Shown: positions 33,805 through 42,825, counted from the first letter of the stretch. The stretch is DNA of 64,000 bases from Propionibacteriaceae bacterium UBA6122 (GCA_002428365.1 DIVW01000005.1:56110-120109); one strand, 5' to 3'. Numbers and translations: made by a program. The notes: generated by a model from the sequence alone, not told the origin.

Positions 33805-34850
33805 TGAAATCGCAAACCACAATGGTGGTCGGCGTCGAGGATTCCTCGACGCCGGCCACCGGTGATGCGGCCCCCGCGCCAACAACGAGGCCTGGCAGGC
33901 ACCGCGGCCTGCTCTGGGCCCTGGCCAAACGACTCGGCCAGATTGCGTTCGTCCTTGTCGGCGTCGTCACCATCACTTTCAGCATGTTGCAGGTCATCCC
34001 CGGTGATCCGGCCCGGCTCATTTTGGGCAAGTTCGCCACCCCCGAATCGGTCGCAACGCTGCGGCATGAAATGGGCCTCGACCTGCCGCTGGCTACGCAA
34101 TTCACCAACATGGTCGTGGCCCTGTTTCATGGGGATCTGGGCACATCGCTGGTGTCTCGCACCCAAACGGTGAACGAACTCATCGGCCCGGCCTTTGCCA
34201 ACACCATGTCGGTGGTCGCCTTCGCCTTGGTGATCTCTTTGGTGATCGGCATTGCGGTCGGCATCATCACTGGCATTCGACGCAACGATGCGTTCGACCG
34301 GGTGTTGCAGGCGCTGATGGTTATTCTGCTTTCCACCCCACCGTTCATGTTCGGCATGGTGCTGCTGTTGGTAGCGCTGCGCACCAAGATTGCGCCAGCC
34401 GGCGGCTGGAACGGAACTCCCTTTGACTCACTGAAGTACCTCTGGCTGCCAGCGCTGGCCCTCTCGATCGCGCTGACGCCGGTGATCGCGCGTTCGTTGC
34501 GGCAATCGATTCGCGAGAGCTTCGCGCAAGACTTTGTCGAAGCCGCGATTGCCCGGGGGCTGCCTCGGCACCGAGTGGTGCTACGCCATGTGCTGCCGAA
34601 CAGCTTGTTGCCGATTGTCGGTCTGATTGGCTACAGCTTGGGTGGCCTGATCGGCGGTGCGGCCGTGGTCGAGATCGTGTTCAACATTCCCGGGATCGGC
34701 TCACGGATGATGGCCGCCGTCGGCTCGCGTGACTTCCCAGTCGTTCAAGGCATCGCCTTGGTCTCCGCAGTCACGGTCATCATCTTCAATGCGCTCGCCG
34801 ATGCTGCCTACTGGATCATCGACCCTCGTACCCGAACGGCCGCATCGTGA
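33804..34850 (+). CDS. ABC importer permease, DppB type
   Basis: A 348-residue permease with about six membrane helices. After a soluble N-terminus, FVLVGVVTITFSMLQVIPGDP is the first helix and family motif, and the EAA loop reads EAAIARGLPRHRVVLRHVLP. The start is GTG 33804, sharing one base with the receptor stop; ATG 33822 is an alternative. It pairs with the DppC-type gene to form the channel. Confidence 0.9.
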   Translation: MKSQTTMVVGVEDSSTPATGDAAPAPTTRPGRHRGLLWALAKRLGQIAFVLVGVVTITFSMLQVIPGDPARLILGKFATPESVATLRHEMGLDLPLATQFTNMVVALFHGDLGTSLVSRTQTVNELIGPAFANTMSVVAFALVISLVIGIAVGIITGIRRNDAFDRVLQALMVILLSTPPFMFGMVLLLVALRTKIAPAGGWNGTPFDSLKYLWLPALALSIALTPVIARSLRQSIRESFAQDFVEAAIARGLPRHRVVLRHVLPNSLLPIVGLIGYSLGGLIGGAAVVEIVFNIPGIGSRMMAAVGSRDFPVVQGIALVSAVTVIIFNALADAAYWIIDPRTRTAAS

Positions 34851-35761
34851 CCACCGCTTCCCTTACCCAGACCCCGGCCCCGGCTCCGCGCAAACACTGG
34901 CTGCGGTTGCCCCACTGGCGATTCGCGCAACGGCGCCCCCGCGGCGCGCTCGCGCTCGGGCTGGCCCTACTGGCCCTGATCGTGCTGGCGACCATCTTTG
35001 TGCCCATGTTCTCCCCCTATACCGCCACCGAGATCGCTGGCAAGCCACTGATGCCGCCCTCGCTGGCCCACCTTTTCGGAACCGACACTGCGGGCCGCGA
35101 CGTCTTCGTCCGCACCTGGGTAGGCGGACGCAACGACCTGCTGATGGTGGTCTTGGTCGTGGTTGCTTCCTCGGCAATCGGCACTCTCGTCGGCGTAGTG
35201 GCCTCCATGAGCTCTCAACTCACCGACTCAATTCTGATGCGCCTGACAGACGCGCTCATCTCGTTCCCCGGCATGATCATCGTGATGGCCATCGCCTTGG
35301 TGTTCTCCGGCGTAGGGGAGGTTGGGCCGTTCCCGCGAGGGGCACTACCTGCAGTGATCGCCATTGTGGCCATCAACTGGGCGTCCTACACCCGATTGGT
35401 GCGCGGCGAGGCGTTGAGTCTGCGCTCTCGGGATTTCATCACCGCAGCCACGTTGTTGGGGTACTCCAAGACGCGGATCATCGTTCGCCACTTGCTGCCC
35501 AACCTCGCCACCACAGTCGTTGCCTACATGGTGGTCGATGCGATTGTCGCGGTCGTCACCATCGCGGGCATGCCTTTCATCGGCGCCGGCATTCAGCCAC
35601 CCGCCCCAGAATGGGGTTCGCTAATGCTCGCCGGTTCCACGGTGCTTTATTCGGCCTGGTGGGTGACGGTGATGCCAGGTCTGGTCGTCACCGTCTATGG
35701 CATCGCGCTGTCGCTGATCGCCGATTCCCTGCTCGCCGAGGTCGATGGAGGAGCCCGATGA
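34847..35761 (+). CDS. ABC importer permease, DppC type
   Basis: A 304-residue permease. The N-terminal cytoplasmic part is followed by helix GALALGLALLALIVLATIF and the family motif HLFGTDTAGRDVFVRTWVGG. The EAA loop is AATLLGYSKTRIIVRHLLP. The GTG start overlaps the DppB stop (GTGA), and its own stop overlaps the ATPase start (ATGA). Confidence 0.9.
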   Translation: MTTASLTQTPAPAPRKHWLRLPHWRFAQRRPRGALALGLALLALIVLATIFVPMFSPYTATEIAGKPLMPPSLAHLFGTDTAGRDVFVRTWVGGRNDLLMVVLVVVASSAIGTLVGVVASMSSQLTDSILMRLTDALISFPGMIIVMAIALVFSGVGEVGPFPRGALPAVIAIVAINWASYTRLVRGEALSLRSRDFITAATLLGYSKTRIIVRHLLPNLATTVVAYMVVDAIVAVVTIAGMPFIGAGIQPPAPEWGSLMLAGSTVLYSAWWVTVMPGLVVTVYGIALSLIADSLLAEVDGGAR

Positions 35762-36738
35762 CCACCGACTTGCTCAGTATCGATGGTCTCGGTGTCGAAA
35801 TCGCAGGCTTGCCGGTGCTCTCCGACGTCAGTCTGGCGCTGCCTTCGCATGGCGTGCTCGGCCTGGTCGGCGAGACCGGTTCGGGTAAGTCGCTGACCTG
35901 TCGGGCGTTGATGGGCTTGCTGCCAAGGATCGGCGGGAGGGTGGTCGCTGGTTCGATCAACTTTGCTGGTAACACGCTCACCGAGATGGACGAACGTGGC
36001 TGGTCGCGGGTGCGGGGCGGCCAGATTGGCTTCGTGCCGCAGGCCTCGCTCAACGCGCTCGACCCAGTGATGACCGTCGGCTCCCAGTTGCGCGAGTCCG
36101 TGAAGCACCTCGATCCAGGAGCCGAGGTGAATGCGCGCTCGACTGAACTGCTTGAGCTGGTGCGCCTGCCCGATCCGCAGGGCGTGCTGCGTCGCTACCC
36201 GCATGAGCTATCGGGTGGCATGCGGCAGCGCGTGATGATCGCGCTCGCGCTGGCTGGGCGGCCACGACTACTGGTGGCCGACGAGCCCACCACGGCGCTG
36301 GACGTCACGGTGCAGAAGGCGATCCTTGAGGTATTCGCTGACTTGCGAGCCGCGAGCGGAATGAGCCTGCTGCTGGTCACTCATGATCTGGGGGTGGTGG
36401 CTGATGTCGCCGACACGATCGTTGTCATGTACGGCGGCACTGTCGTCGAGGTGGGCAACACCACCCAAGTGATGAGTGCGCCGGCGCACCCCTACACCGC
36501 CGCCCTGCTTGGAGCGCGTCCGGCGTCCAGGGCCCCGGGTGAACGGCTGGTCACTATTCCGGGGGTGCCAGCTGTCCCTGGCCAGTGGCCCACCGGCTGC
36601 CGATTCGTTCCCCGCTGCACCCATGCGCAAGACGTTTGCCGCATCGAGCAGCCTGTGCTGCTCCCGCTAACTGGCGACCGGTCGAGCGCCTGCCATGGCT
36701 GGCCGGGCCAGTCGGAGGAGGCCCCCACCCATGTCTGA
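35758..36738 (+). CDS. ABC importer ATP-binding protein, DppD type
   Basis: A 326-residue ATPase. Walker A is GETGSGKSLT, Q-loop GFVPQASLNALDP, signature LSGGMRQRVMIAL, Walker B LLVADEPTTALD, H-loop VTHDLGVV, and the oligo_HPY tail GCRFVPRCTHAQDVC. The start is ATG 35758, after GGAGGAG. A much longer frame reaching back to 34729 overlaps the DppC gene and is not used. Confidence 0.92.
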   Translation: MTTDLLSIDGLGVEIAGLPVLSDVSLALPSHGVLGLVGETGSGKSLTCRALMGLLPRIGGRVVAGSINFAGNTLTEMDERGWSRVRGGQIGFVPQASLNALDPVMTVGSQLRESVKHLDPGAEVNARSTELLELVRLPDPQGVLRRYPHELSGGMRQRVMIALALAGRPRLLVADEPTTALDVTVQKAILEVFADLRAASGMSLLLVTHDLGVVADVADTIVVMYGGTVVEVGNTTQVMSAPAHPYTAALLGARPASRAPGERLVTIPGVPAVPGQWPTGCRFVPRCTHAQDVCRIEQPVLLPLTGDRSSACHGWPGQSEEAPTHV

Positions 36739-37504
36739 TCTGCTGTTGGAAGTGACTGACGCCGAGTTCCGCTACGCCAAGGGTTCAGCGCCGGCGGCAA
36801 CTGGCATCAACCTGGAAGTGCGCGCTGGTGAGGCGGTGGGCATCGTGGGGGAAAGCGGCAGTGGCAAGACCACTGTCGGTCGAGGCCTGGTGGGCTCGTT
36901 GCATCCTTCGGCGGGTGCGGTACTCGTCCAGGGGCGCCCTTGGAAAGGGATGCGTCGCCGAGACCCGGTCCGTCGAGTCGTGCAGATGGTGTTCCAAGAC
37001 CCCTATGCCTCGCTCAACCCGATGCTGTCGGCCCAGGCGACAGTTGCTGAGGTAGTGCGAGTGTGGGACGGCGCCAAAGCCGATGTTGCCACCGTCCGGG
37101 CCGAGGAGATCCTGGCTGAGGTTGGGCTCTCCGGTGAGGTCATCCGACGCCGTCCGGCCGGGTTGTCTGGTGGGCAGCGACAGCGGGTCGGCATCGCTCG
37201 AGCGCTGGCCTGCGGGCCCCAGGTGCTTGTCGCGGACGAACCGACTTCTGCTTTGGACGTGTCGGTGCAAGCCAACGTGTTGAATTTGATGCTGGACTTG
37301 CGGGCCCGCCGAGGGCTAGCGATCGTGCTCATTTCGCACGATCTTGCGGTGGTCGACTACCTGACGGATCGGGCACTGGTGATGCTCAACGGCAAGGTCG
37401 TGGAACAAGGTGACACCCGCACGCTGCTGCAGCACCCCAGCCACGAATACACCAAGACGCTGATTGGTTCGATTCCAGGCAAACCGCTGGCGTTCTCGCC
37501 CTGA
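36731..37504 (+). CDS. ABC importer ATP-binding protein, DppF type (short)
   Basis: A 257-residue ATPase, the second motor subunit. Walker A GESGSGKTT, Q-loop QMVFQDPYASLNP, signature LSGGQRQRVGIARAL, Walker B VLVADEPTSALDV, H-loop ISHDLAVVDYL. It ends soon after HEYTKTLIGSIPG and lacks the Cys-rich oligo_HPY tail found in its partner and in the fused protein at the start of the window. GGAGGAG overlaps the end of the partner gene. Last gene of the importer operon. Confidence 0.92.
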   Translation: MSDLLLEVTDAEFRYAKGSAPAATGINLEVRAGEAVGIVGESGSGKTTVGRGLVGSLHPSAGAVLVQGRPWKGMRRRDPVRRVVQMVFQDPYASLNPMLSAQATVAEVVRVWDGAKADVATVRAEEILAEVGLSGEVIRRRPAGLSGGQRQRVGIARALACGPQVLVADEPTSALDVSVQANVLNLMLDLRARRGLAIVLISHDLAVVDYLTDRALVMLNGKVVEQGDTRTLLQHPSHEYTKTLIGSIPGKPLAFSP

Positions 37505-37681
37505 TCCGTACTGGCTGTTCGCCGGTGCCGCAACGCTGCGGTGCCGCTGAGCGGCGACCTCAACGGAGCCTCAAGAAGTGGGTCGGGGCTCACAGGAACC
37601 TGGCAGGACGGGTCACAGGAAGTTCAAAGGGCACTGCACAAATCTGGTTGCTAACAGCGAATTCAACCAGAAAGGCACCAA

Positions 37682-37975
37682 ATGCCCTCCACTCCAGCGG
37701 TCTCCACCGCCCGCAAGACGGTGGCCGCAATTCTGGCCGGGGCCACCCTGGTCAGCGGTGCCATCACCGGCATCCTGATCGGTCTCAGTGCCGCCACCAC
37801 GACCACGGCCAGTACCGCCGCCGACACCTCAACCAGCACCACAACGAACACTGGCTCGTCCAGCTCTGGAACAAGTAGCCCCACTAGCTCCGGCACCAGC
37901 GGATCCGGCTTCGGTCAGGCAGCCAATCCCGGGACGTCCAATGGGTCCTCGAACACCTCAACCAAGGGGTCATAG
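37682..37975 (+). CDS. Small exported Ser/Thr-rich protein
   Basis: A 97-residue protein: basic N-terminus (STARKT), one hydrophobic segment VAAILAGATLVSGAITGILIG, then a Ser/Thr/Gly/Asn-only tail ending NTSTKGS. It is probably anchored in the membrane with the tail outside. GAAAGG precedes the ATG. No FMN-binding domain is present. It heads the redox cassette with ApbE. The next gene has the same plan and the same TKGS ending, so the two look like a diverged pair. Function unknown. Confidence 0.7.
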   Translation: MPSTPAVSTARKTVAAILAGATLVSGAITGILIGLSAATTTTASTAADTSTSTTTNTGSSSSGTSSPTSSGTSGSGFGQAANPGTSNGSSNTSTKGS

Positions 37976-38110
37976 CGGTGCTGACAGCCCTTTTTACACA
38001 AACTTGAGGTTGGGCTGATGCTGGCATAGCAGTCCTCACAGGTTCGGCACAGACAACTCAGAGAGTGTGGCTACGTAAGTTGCTCCAACCACAACTTGAG
38101 GAGTCCGCAA

Positions 38111-38476
38111 ATGGGCACACCCGCACTGGCCACGACGAGGCTCACCATCGGCGCTTTGATGGCCGCTGGCACCCTAGCCACTGGCGGCATCGCAGCATCG
38201 CTGGCGGTCACGCCACAGAGTGATGCCGCGGCCGCCGACGAGCAGAGCCAACTTCCTTCGGCCACTGAGGTACCGACCCCGACCCCCACCCCGAGTGCCA
38301 CCAAGAAGCGCGAGGACGACGACGACAAGGCGACGACCAAGGCCAAGGCAAAGCCGACCGTCACCAAGCCGAAGACCACTGTCAAGAAGAAGCCGGCCCC
38401 CAAGCCGAAAGTCACCAAGGCTCCGGCCCCCAAGCCAGCCCCCAAGCCGGCTCCGACCAAGACCAAAGGATCCTGA
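38111..38476 (+). CDS. Small exported Lys/Pro-rich protein
   Basis: A 121-residue protein: LATTRLTIGALMAAGTLATG forms a signal or membrane anchor, then an acidic/Ser linker, then a Lys/Pro/Ala/Thr tail (KKKPAPKPKVTKAPAPKP) ending TKTKGS. GAGGAG sits 8 bases before ATG 38111, so the longer frame from 38096 is not needed. The tail could reach across or bind the cell wall. It lies 6 bp before apbE. It lacks a recognisable cofactor domain; function unknown, possibly an electron-transfer anchor or an ApbE substrate. Confidence 0.7.
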   Translation: MGTPALATTRLTIGALMAAGTLATGGIAASLAVTPQSDAAAADEQSQLPSATEVPTPTPTPSATKKREDDDDKATTKAKAKPTVTKPKTTVKKKPAPKPKVTKAPAPKPAPKPAPTKTKGS

Positions 38477-38482
38477 TTTAGC

Positions 38483-39469
38483 ATGACTGCCGCCCTGGCC
38501 AACCCCGAAGCGCAAGCGCTGATCACTGAAGCTGATTCGGTGTTCGCGGCGAGCTTTCGGGCAATCGGCACCACCAACGAGATCCTGGCCACCCGGCCGG
38601 ATGCGTTGGCGGCTGCCGTTGAGCTGGCCAAGGACCATTTAGCGGCCCTGGATGCGGCCTGTTCGCGGTTTCGTCCAGATTCGGAAGTGAGCCTGCTGGC
38701 CGCCCGAGCTGCCGAAGCTGATGCCTGGGCGTATGCCTCACCGCTGTTCCTGGATTACCTCAGAGCTGCCCAACATGCAGCACGGATCAGCGACGGGCTA
38801 GTCGACTTCACCGTCGGACGGGCGCTGAGCGCCTCCGGCTACGACCAGGACATGGATCAGGTTCGAGCCCGCAACGGCTATCACGTTGACGGCGGCGCTG
38901 CGGTGCCAGGCTGGGAGCGGGTGCAGATCAACGGCCTCGGCCGGGTGAGTGTCCCCAGGGGCACCGTGATCGACTTCGGAGCCACCGCCAAAGCCCACGC
39001 CGCCGACATGATTGCCCGCCTACTGACCCTGCAGCTGCCTGGCGGGTTCCTGGTGAACCTCGGTGGCGATATCGCCACCGCTGGCACCGCCCCTGAAGAT
39101 GGCTGGTCGATAGGGGTGGAGGCCGCCGACGGCACCGAGCGGCAGGCAATCGCGATCACGGTGCAGGCGGTCACTACCTCCTCTACTCAACTGCGCACCT
39201 GGAAGACCGACGTCGGCCAGGCGCATCACATCATCGATCCGCGCACCGGACGCACCGCTGAGGCGGTGTGGGGCCAAGTGACCTGTGTGGCCACCACCGC
39301 CCTGGAGGCCAACACGGCCTCGACCGCGTCCCTGGTGCTCGGCGAAGCTGCCCCGGCCTGGCTGGACGCGAACGACGTGTCGGCCCGACTGGAGCGTCCG
39401 GACGGCACGGCGGTCTTCACCGGCGGCTGGCCGATTCCCGAACAACCCGAGAAGGAGATCCCATGTTGA
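38483..39469 (+). CDS. apbE: ApbE-type FAD:protein FMN transferase
   Basis: A 328-residue flavin transferase that attaches FMN to a Thr/Ser of partner proteins. Motifs seen are DFGATAKAHAADMI, FLVNLGGDIA, TTSSTQLRTW and HHIIDPRTGR, with ALEANTASTASLVLG in the metal-binding region (Glu and Asn where Asp is usual). No signal peptide or lipobox is present, so its site of action is unclear. It lies between two small exported proteins and a ferric-reductase-like protein, a known type of actinobacterial flavinylation cluster. Its substrate is not an obvious FMN-binding-domain protein in this window. Confidence 0.85.
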   Translation: MTAALANPEAQALITEADSVFAASFRAIGTTNEILATRPDALAAAVELAKDHLAALDAACSRFRPDSEVSLLAARAAEADAWAYASPLFLDYLRAAQHAARISDGLVDFTVGRALSASGYDQDMDQVRARNGYHVDGGAAVPGWERVQINGLGRVSVPRGTVIDFGATAKAHAADMIARLLTLQLPGGFLVNLGGDIATAGTAPEDGWSIGVEAADGTERQAIAITVQAVTTSSTQLRTWKTDVGQAHHIIDPRTGRTAEAVWGQVTCVATTALEANTASTASLVLGEAAPAWLDANDVSARLERPDGTAVFTGGWPIPEQPEKEIPC

Positions 39470-40032
39470 CCGGATCCGCCCTGTGGTATCTGTCCCGAGC
39501 CACCGGGGTGGTGAGCATAGTGCTGCTGACCGTCGTGGTCGTGATGGGAGTCATCACCGCCGGACGCCGCCGCCCGCAGGGCAGTAGCGCCACCGTGGCC
39601 ATGGGCGTGCACCGCTGGCTGTCGCTGGGCATGCTGGTGTTCCTCGCCGCCCACATCGTCACCGCCATCATCGACGGCTACGTGTCGATCAGCTGGTGGT
39701 CGATCGTGGTGCCCTTCATCTCCGAGTATGAGCCGCTGCTGGTTGGTTTCGGCGCTCTCGGTATCGACCTACTGATCGTGGTGGTTTTGACCAGCTACCT
39801 GCGCCACCGCATTCCTGAGCGCCTCTGGCGCGGGGTGCACTGGGCCAGCTACGGCATGTGGGTGGTCGCAATCATTCACGGCTTCATGTTCGGCACCACC
39901 GATCAACCAGTGCTGCGGCTAATCACCTTGGCCTGCGGTGTCGTCGGTGGCCTCTTCGCCAGTTGGCGGGTAGCGGTCAGCTTCGGCGACCGCGAACGCC
40001 GTAGCCAAATCAGTGTCCAGGAGTGGTCATGA
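39463..40032 (+). CDS. Ferric-reductase-like transmembrane protein
   Basis: A 189-residue membrane protein with about five to six helices, of the ferric reductase-like (bis-heme) group. Candidate heme His residues are in MGVHRWLSLG, FLAAHIVTAI, GVHWASYG and AIIHGFMFG. It would pass electrons across the membrane to or from the flavinylated or Fe-S partners. ATG 39463 overlaps apbE and follows AAGGAGA. Its stop overlaps the next gene (ATGA). Confidence 0.85.
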   Translation: MLTGSALWYLSRATGVVSIVLLTVVVVMGVITAGRRRPQGSSATVAMGVHRWLSLGMLVFLAAHIVTAIIDGYVSISWWSIVVPFISEYEPLLVGFGALGIDLLIVVVLTSYLRHRIPERLWRGVHWASYGMWVVAIIHGFMFGTTDQPVLRLITLACGVVGGLFASWRVAVSFGDRERRSQISVQEWS

Positions 40033-41138
40033 CCGACATCGTTGAACTGCTGCAAACCGCCGGGCTGACCGGACGTGGTGGGGCTGCCTTCAGCAGCGCC
40101 ATCAAGGTGAAGGCCGCCCGGGAGCACAAGGCCCGGCTGATCGTGAATGCCTGCGATGGCGAGATCGGCGCGGCCAAGGACGCCTGGGTGGTGGAGAACC
40201 ACCTGCCCGAACTGCTCGAAGGTGTCGAGCTGGTGACTGGGGGACGGCGCAATGCCAAGACCCTGTTCGCCGCCCACCGCGACTCCAAAACCGCCCGCCG
40301 GTTCGCGGAGGCCGGACTTCGAGTGCTGGAAACCCCGGAGCGCTACGTCTCCAGTGAAGAGACCTCGCTGATTTCGCTGGCCCACGGCGGCCAGGCGCGT
40401 CCGATGGCCAAGCGGGCCCCGTTCGTCTTTGGCGGACGCGACAGCCAGGGCAAGCGCATCCGTCCGACCGTGGTGTTGAACGCCGAGACTCTGCTGCGGG
40501 TCAGCCAGATCAATCGCTACGGAGCCGACTGGTTCCGATCCTTCGGCACCACCGCTGAGCCCGGCCCTCGACTGGTCGCAGTCGGTGGCCATGTTGAGCG
40601 CCGCGGAGTTTATGAAGCCGAGGCCGGCCTGCGGCTGACTTCGGTCTTGGCGATGGCTGGCGGGCTCGCTGCTGACATCGAATACGTCGGCGTCGGCGGA
40701 ATGGGCGGGGTGCTATTGACTGCCGAGGAGGTTCGCTCGGCCACCTGGGACGGCCCCGGCATGAAGCGCTTTGGCGGTTCGATGGGGCCAGGGTTGATCA
40801 CCGTGTGGAATCCGCGCGACTGCCCGGTAGAGGTGGCGACCCGAATGATCGCCTTCGGCGCTGGCGAATCTGCCGGGCAATGCGGGCCGTGCATGTTCGG
40901 GCTACCCGCGTTGTCACGCGACTGGGTCGCGTTCAGCGAGAACTCGAACCGCGAGACCCATTGGCACCTGATTCGGCGTCTGGGTCAGTTCAGTGGCGGA
41001 CGTGGCGCCTGTGGCCACCCCGAGGGGGTAGTCCGCTTCGCCCAATCCGCCCTGCGGGTGCTGGGCGCCGAACTCGCCAAACACGCCGACAACAGTTGCA
41101 CCAAGGCAGGAGGACGCAGCTATGCCAAGCTCGCCTGA
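40029..41138 (+). CDS. NuoF-like Fe-S protein (SLBB domain)
   Basis: A 369-residue protein related to the NADH-binding subunit family of complex I / Rnf. The N-terminus LLQTAGLTGRGGAAFSSAIK and VNACDGEIGAAKDAWV correspond to the flavin/nucleotide region. An SLBB-like domain lies near RRGVYEAEAGLRLTSVLAMAG. The C-terminal cluster region reads ESAGQCGPCMFG, with a later GRGACGHPEG. The first of the four usual cluster Cys (ESCG) is Ala here, leaving three in this motif. It probably receives electrons from NADH or ferredoxin for the membrane partner. Confidence 0.82.
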   Translation: MTDIVELLQTAGLTGRGGAAFSSAIKVKAAREHKARLIVNACDGEIGAAKDAWVVENHLPELLEGVELVTGGRRNAKTLFAAHRDSKTARRFAEAGLRVLETPERYVSSEETSLISLAHGGQARPMAKRAPFVFGGRDSQGKRIRPTVVLNAETLLRVSQINRYGADWFRSFGTTAEPGPRLVAVGGHVERRGVYEAEAGLRLTSVLAMAGGLAADIEYVGVGGMGGVLLTAEEVRSATWDGPGMKRFGGSMGPGLITVWNPRDCPVEVATRMIAFGAGESAGQCGPCMFGLPALSRDWVAFSENSNRETHWHLIRRLGQFSGGRGACGHPEGVVRFAQSALRVLGAELAKHADNSCTKAGGRSYAKLA

Positions 41139-41322
41139 AACCGTACGCATCGGTATCGACCGGGTGTTGTGTTCCGGCCATGGTGTCTGTGCCCAAACCC
41201 TGCCCAGGGCAGTGGCCCTGGACGAGTGGGGTTACCCGATCGTGGTCGAGGAATATGTCGACCCCTACGATGCCTCGCTTGCGGTGAAGCTTTGCCCGGC
41301 GCGGGCCTTGTATCTGCGCTAA
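41122..41322 (+). CDS. Small ferredoxin (3Fe-4S type)
   Basis: A 66-residue ferredoxin with CSGHGVC and KLCPARAL, the three-Cys pattern of actinobacterial 3Fe-4S ferredoxins. GCAGGAGGA lies upstream. It overlaps the NuoF-like gene by 17 bases, so the two are likely partners. Last gene of the redox cassette; a short GCCGG/CCGGC hairpin follows. Confidence 0.88.
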   Translation: MPSSPETVRIGIDRVLCSGHGVCAQTLPRAVALDEWGYPIVVEEYVDPYDASLAVKLCPARALYLR

Positions 41323-41360
41323 GGCCGGTTAGCCGGCGAAGCACTCGGCCCGGTGTCGTC

Positions 41361-42602
41361 CTACCCTGAGGACGGTGCCGGGTCGAGTGTTTCGCTTAGG
41401 TTGGCGACGTCGCCGCGCAGGCCGCGAAGCGAAATCAGGACGATCGCCGCTGCCAGCGCCCCAAACACCGCCACGCTGATGAAGCCGCCGTGGTAGCCGC
41501 TGTAGTCGATCACCTGCCCGCCGATGCTGGAGCCGACGGCAGCCCCGATGCCGATGCCGGTGCCCATCCAGGACAGGCCCTCAGTGAGCCGCTCGCGGGG
41601 CACCAGTTGGCCGATCAGAGAATTGCCGTTGATCAGGGTCGGGGCCACCGTGGCACCGAACAGCACCCCGGTGACGGTGAGCAGCAGGACGGTGTTGGCC
41701 GCCAATAGGGCAGTGGCGGTGAGGAACATCGCCAGCACTCCGACCACGAAGCGCGCCAGCAGTGGCGAGCGCCAACTCCGGGAGCCGTAGTAGAACCCGG
41801 CCGCGGCCGAGGCCACCGAGAACATGCCGAGCACGATTCCTGAGGCTGGACGGTAATCCCAACTGGTAGCTGCGGCCACCACGGCTACGTCCGTGGCGCC
41901 GAACATGGCTCCGATTAGCAGGTTCACGGCCACGATCGCGGGCACCCCCGGAATCAGCAGGGCGATTCGGCCGTGGTGCGCGGGCCGCTGGCCACCGATT
42001 TCGCGCGGCGGTACTGGCGGTTCGGTGGAGCGCTGGGAGTAGAACAACTTGGCCCCGACCAGCAGGAGCACAACTGGCGCCACCAGCCCGGCGACCGGAT
42101 GGACGCCCGTGGCCAAGGCGGTGGCCACCACCGGCCCAACCACGTAGGTGACTTCGTCGAGGGTGGATTCCAGGGAGAAGGCGGTGTGCAGCTGATCGGG
42201 ATCGGAAAGCACGTGATTCCAACGGGCTCGCACCATCGCGCCCGGCGAGCCGCCGGTAGCGCCGCTGATGACTACCGGGGCGACCAACGTCCAGATCGGG
42301 AGTTGCAGCAGGGCGAGCACCACGGTGAGGGCCAAGGCGCTGGCCGAGACGATGGCCGCGGGGTACATCACTCGGCGCTGGCCGTACCGGTCGACCAGGT
42401 TCGACAGGACGGCCGTCCCGATGGCCCAGGCCACTACGTTCGCCGCGACCAGGGCACCGGCCAACCCATAGCTGCCGTAGAGCGAAGAGACCATGAGCAC
42501 CAGGCCCAGCCCCATCATCGCCCCGCCGGAGCGAGCCAGCAGCCCGGCCAAGCAGAACTTCTTCGCGCCCGGAACACTCAGGATTTCTCGATACCGGCGC
42601 AC
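41361..42602 (-). CDS. MFS transporter
   Basis: A 413-residue major facilitator with about 12 helices. Markers are the first helix FCLAGLLARSGGAMMGLGLV, the loop NLVDRYGQRRVMYP after helix 2 and the second-half motif GQLVPRERLTEGLSWMGTG. It resembles drug or metabolite exporters, but the substrate is unknown. The start is GTG 42602. Repeat family B lies just upstream, in the gap to the ethanolamine genes. Confidence 0.85.
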   Translation of the reverse strand: MRRYREILSVPGAKKFCLAGLLARSGGAMMGLGLVLMVSSLYGSYGLAGALVAANVVAWAIGTAVLSNLVDRYGQRRVMYPAAIVSASALALTVVLALLQLPIWTLVAPVVISGATGGSPGAMVRARWNHVLSDPDQLHTAFSLESTLDEVTYVVGPVVATALATGVHPVAGLVAPVVLLLVGAKLFYSQRSTEPPVPPREIGGQRPAHHGRIALLIPGVPAIVAVNLLIGAMFGATDVAVVAAATSWDYRPASGIVLGMFSVASAAAGFYYGSRSWRSPLLARFVVGVLAMFLTATALLAANTVLLLTVTGVLFGATVAPTLINGNSLIGQLVPRERLTEGLSWMGTGIGIGAAVGSSIGGQVIDYSGYHGGFISVAVFGALAAAIVLISLRGLRGDVANLSETLDPAPSSG

Positions 42603-42648
42603 CGACCGATTCTCTCACGCCCAACTCCCCACCCTCGTCCCAGCACGC

Positions 42649-42716
42649 GGGGACGGTTCCTCCGAGCCGTCCGCGGGGACGGTTCCTCTGAGCCGTCCAT
42701 GGGAACCGTCCCCTTG
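42649..42716. repeat. Palindromic repeat, family B, locus 1
   Basis: GGGGACGGTTCC occurs at 42649-42660 and 42675-42686, and its complement at 42702-42713. The same motif recurs near 48444 and 57145. Confidence 0.85.
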
Positions 42717-42825
42717 AGTTGCCATCTTCTCGCCAGCGAAATCGGGCCTTAACTCGACGCTAACAACGGCGGTGTCTGATAGGCAGTAGTGGTCGAACAA
42801 TGTGTGTTCGATCGGAAGGAGCGTC

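Noticed and set aside
34729..35757. Long open frame reaching back from the DppD-type ATPase through the DppC-type permease gene
   Set aside because: It overlaps a clear permease gene in another frame, has no family match, and a good ribosome site precedes ATG 35758. It is a high-GC codon artefact.
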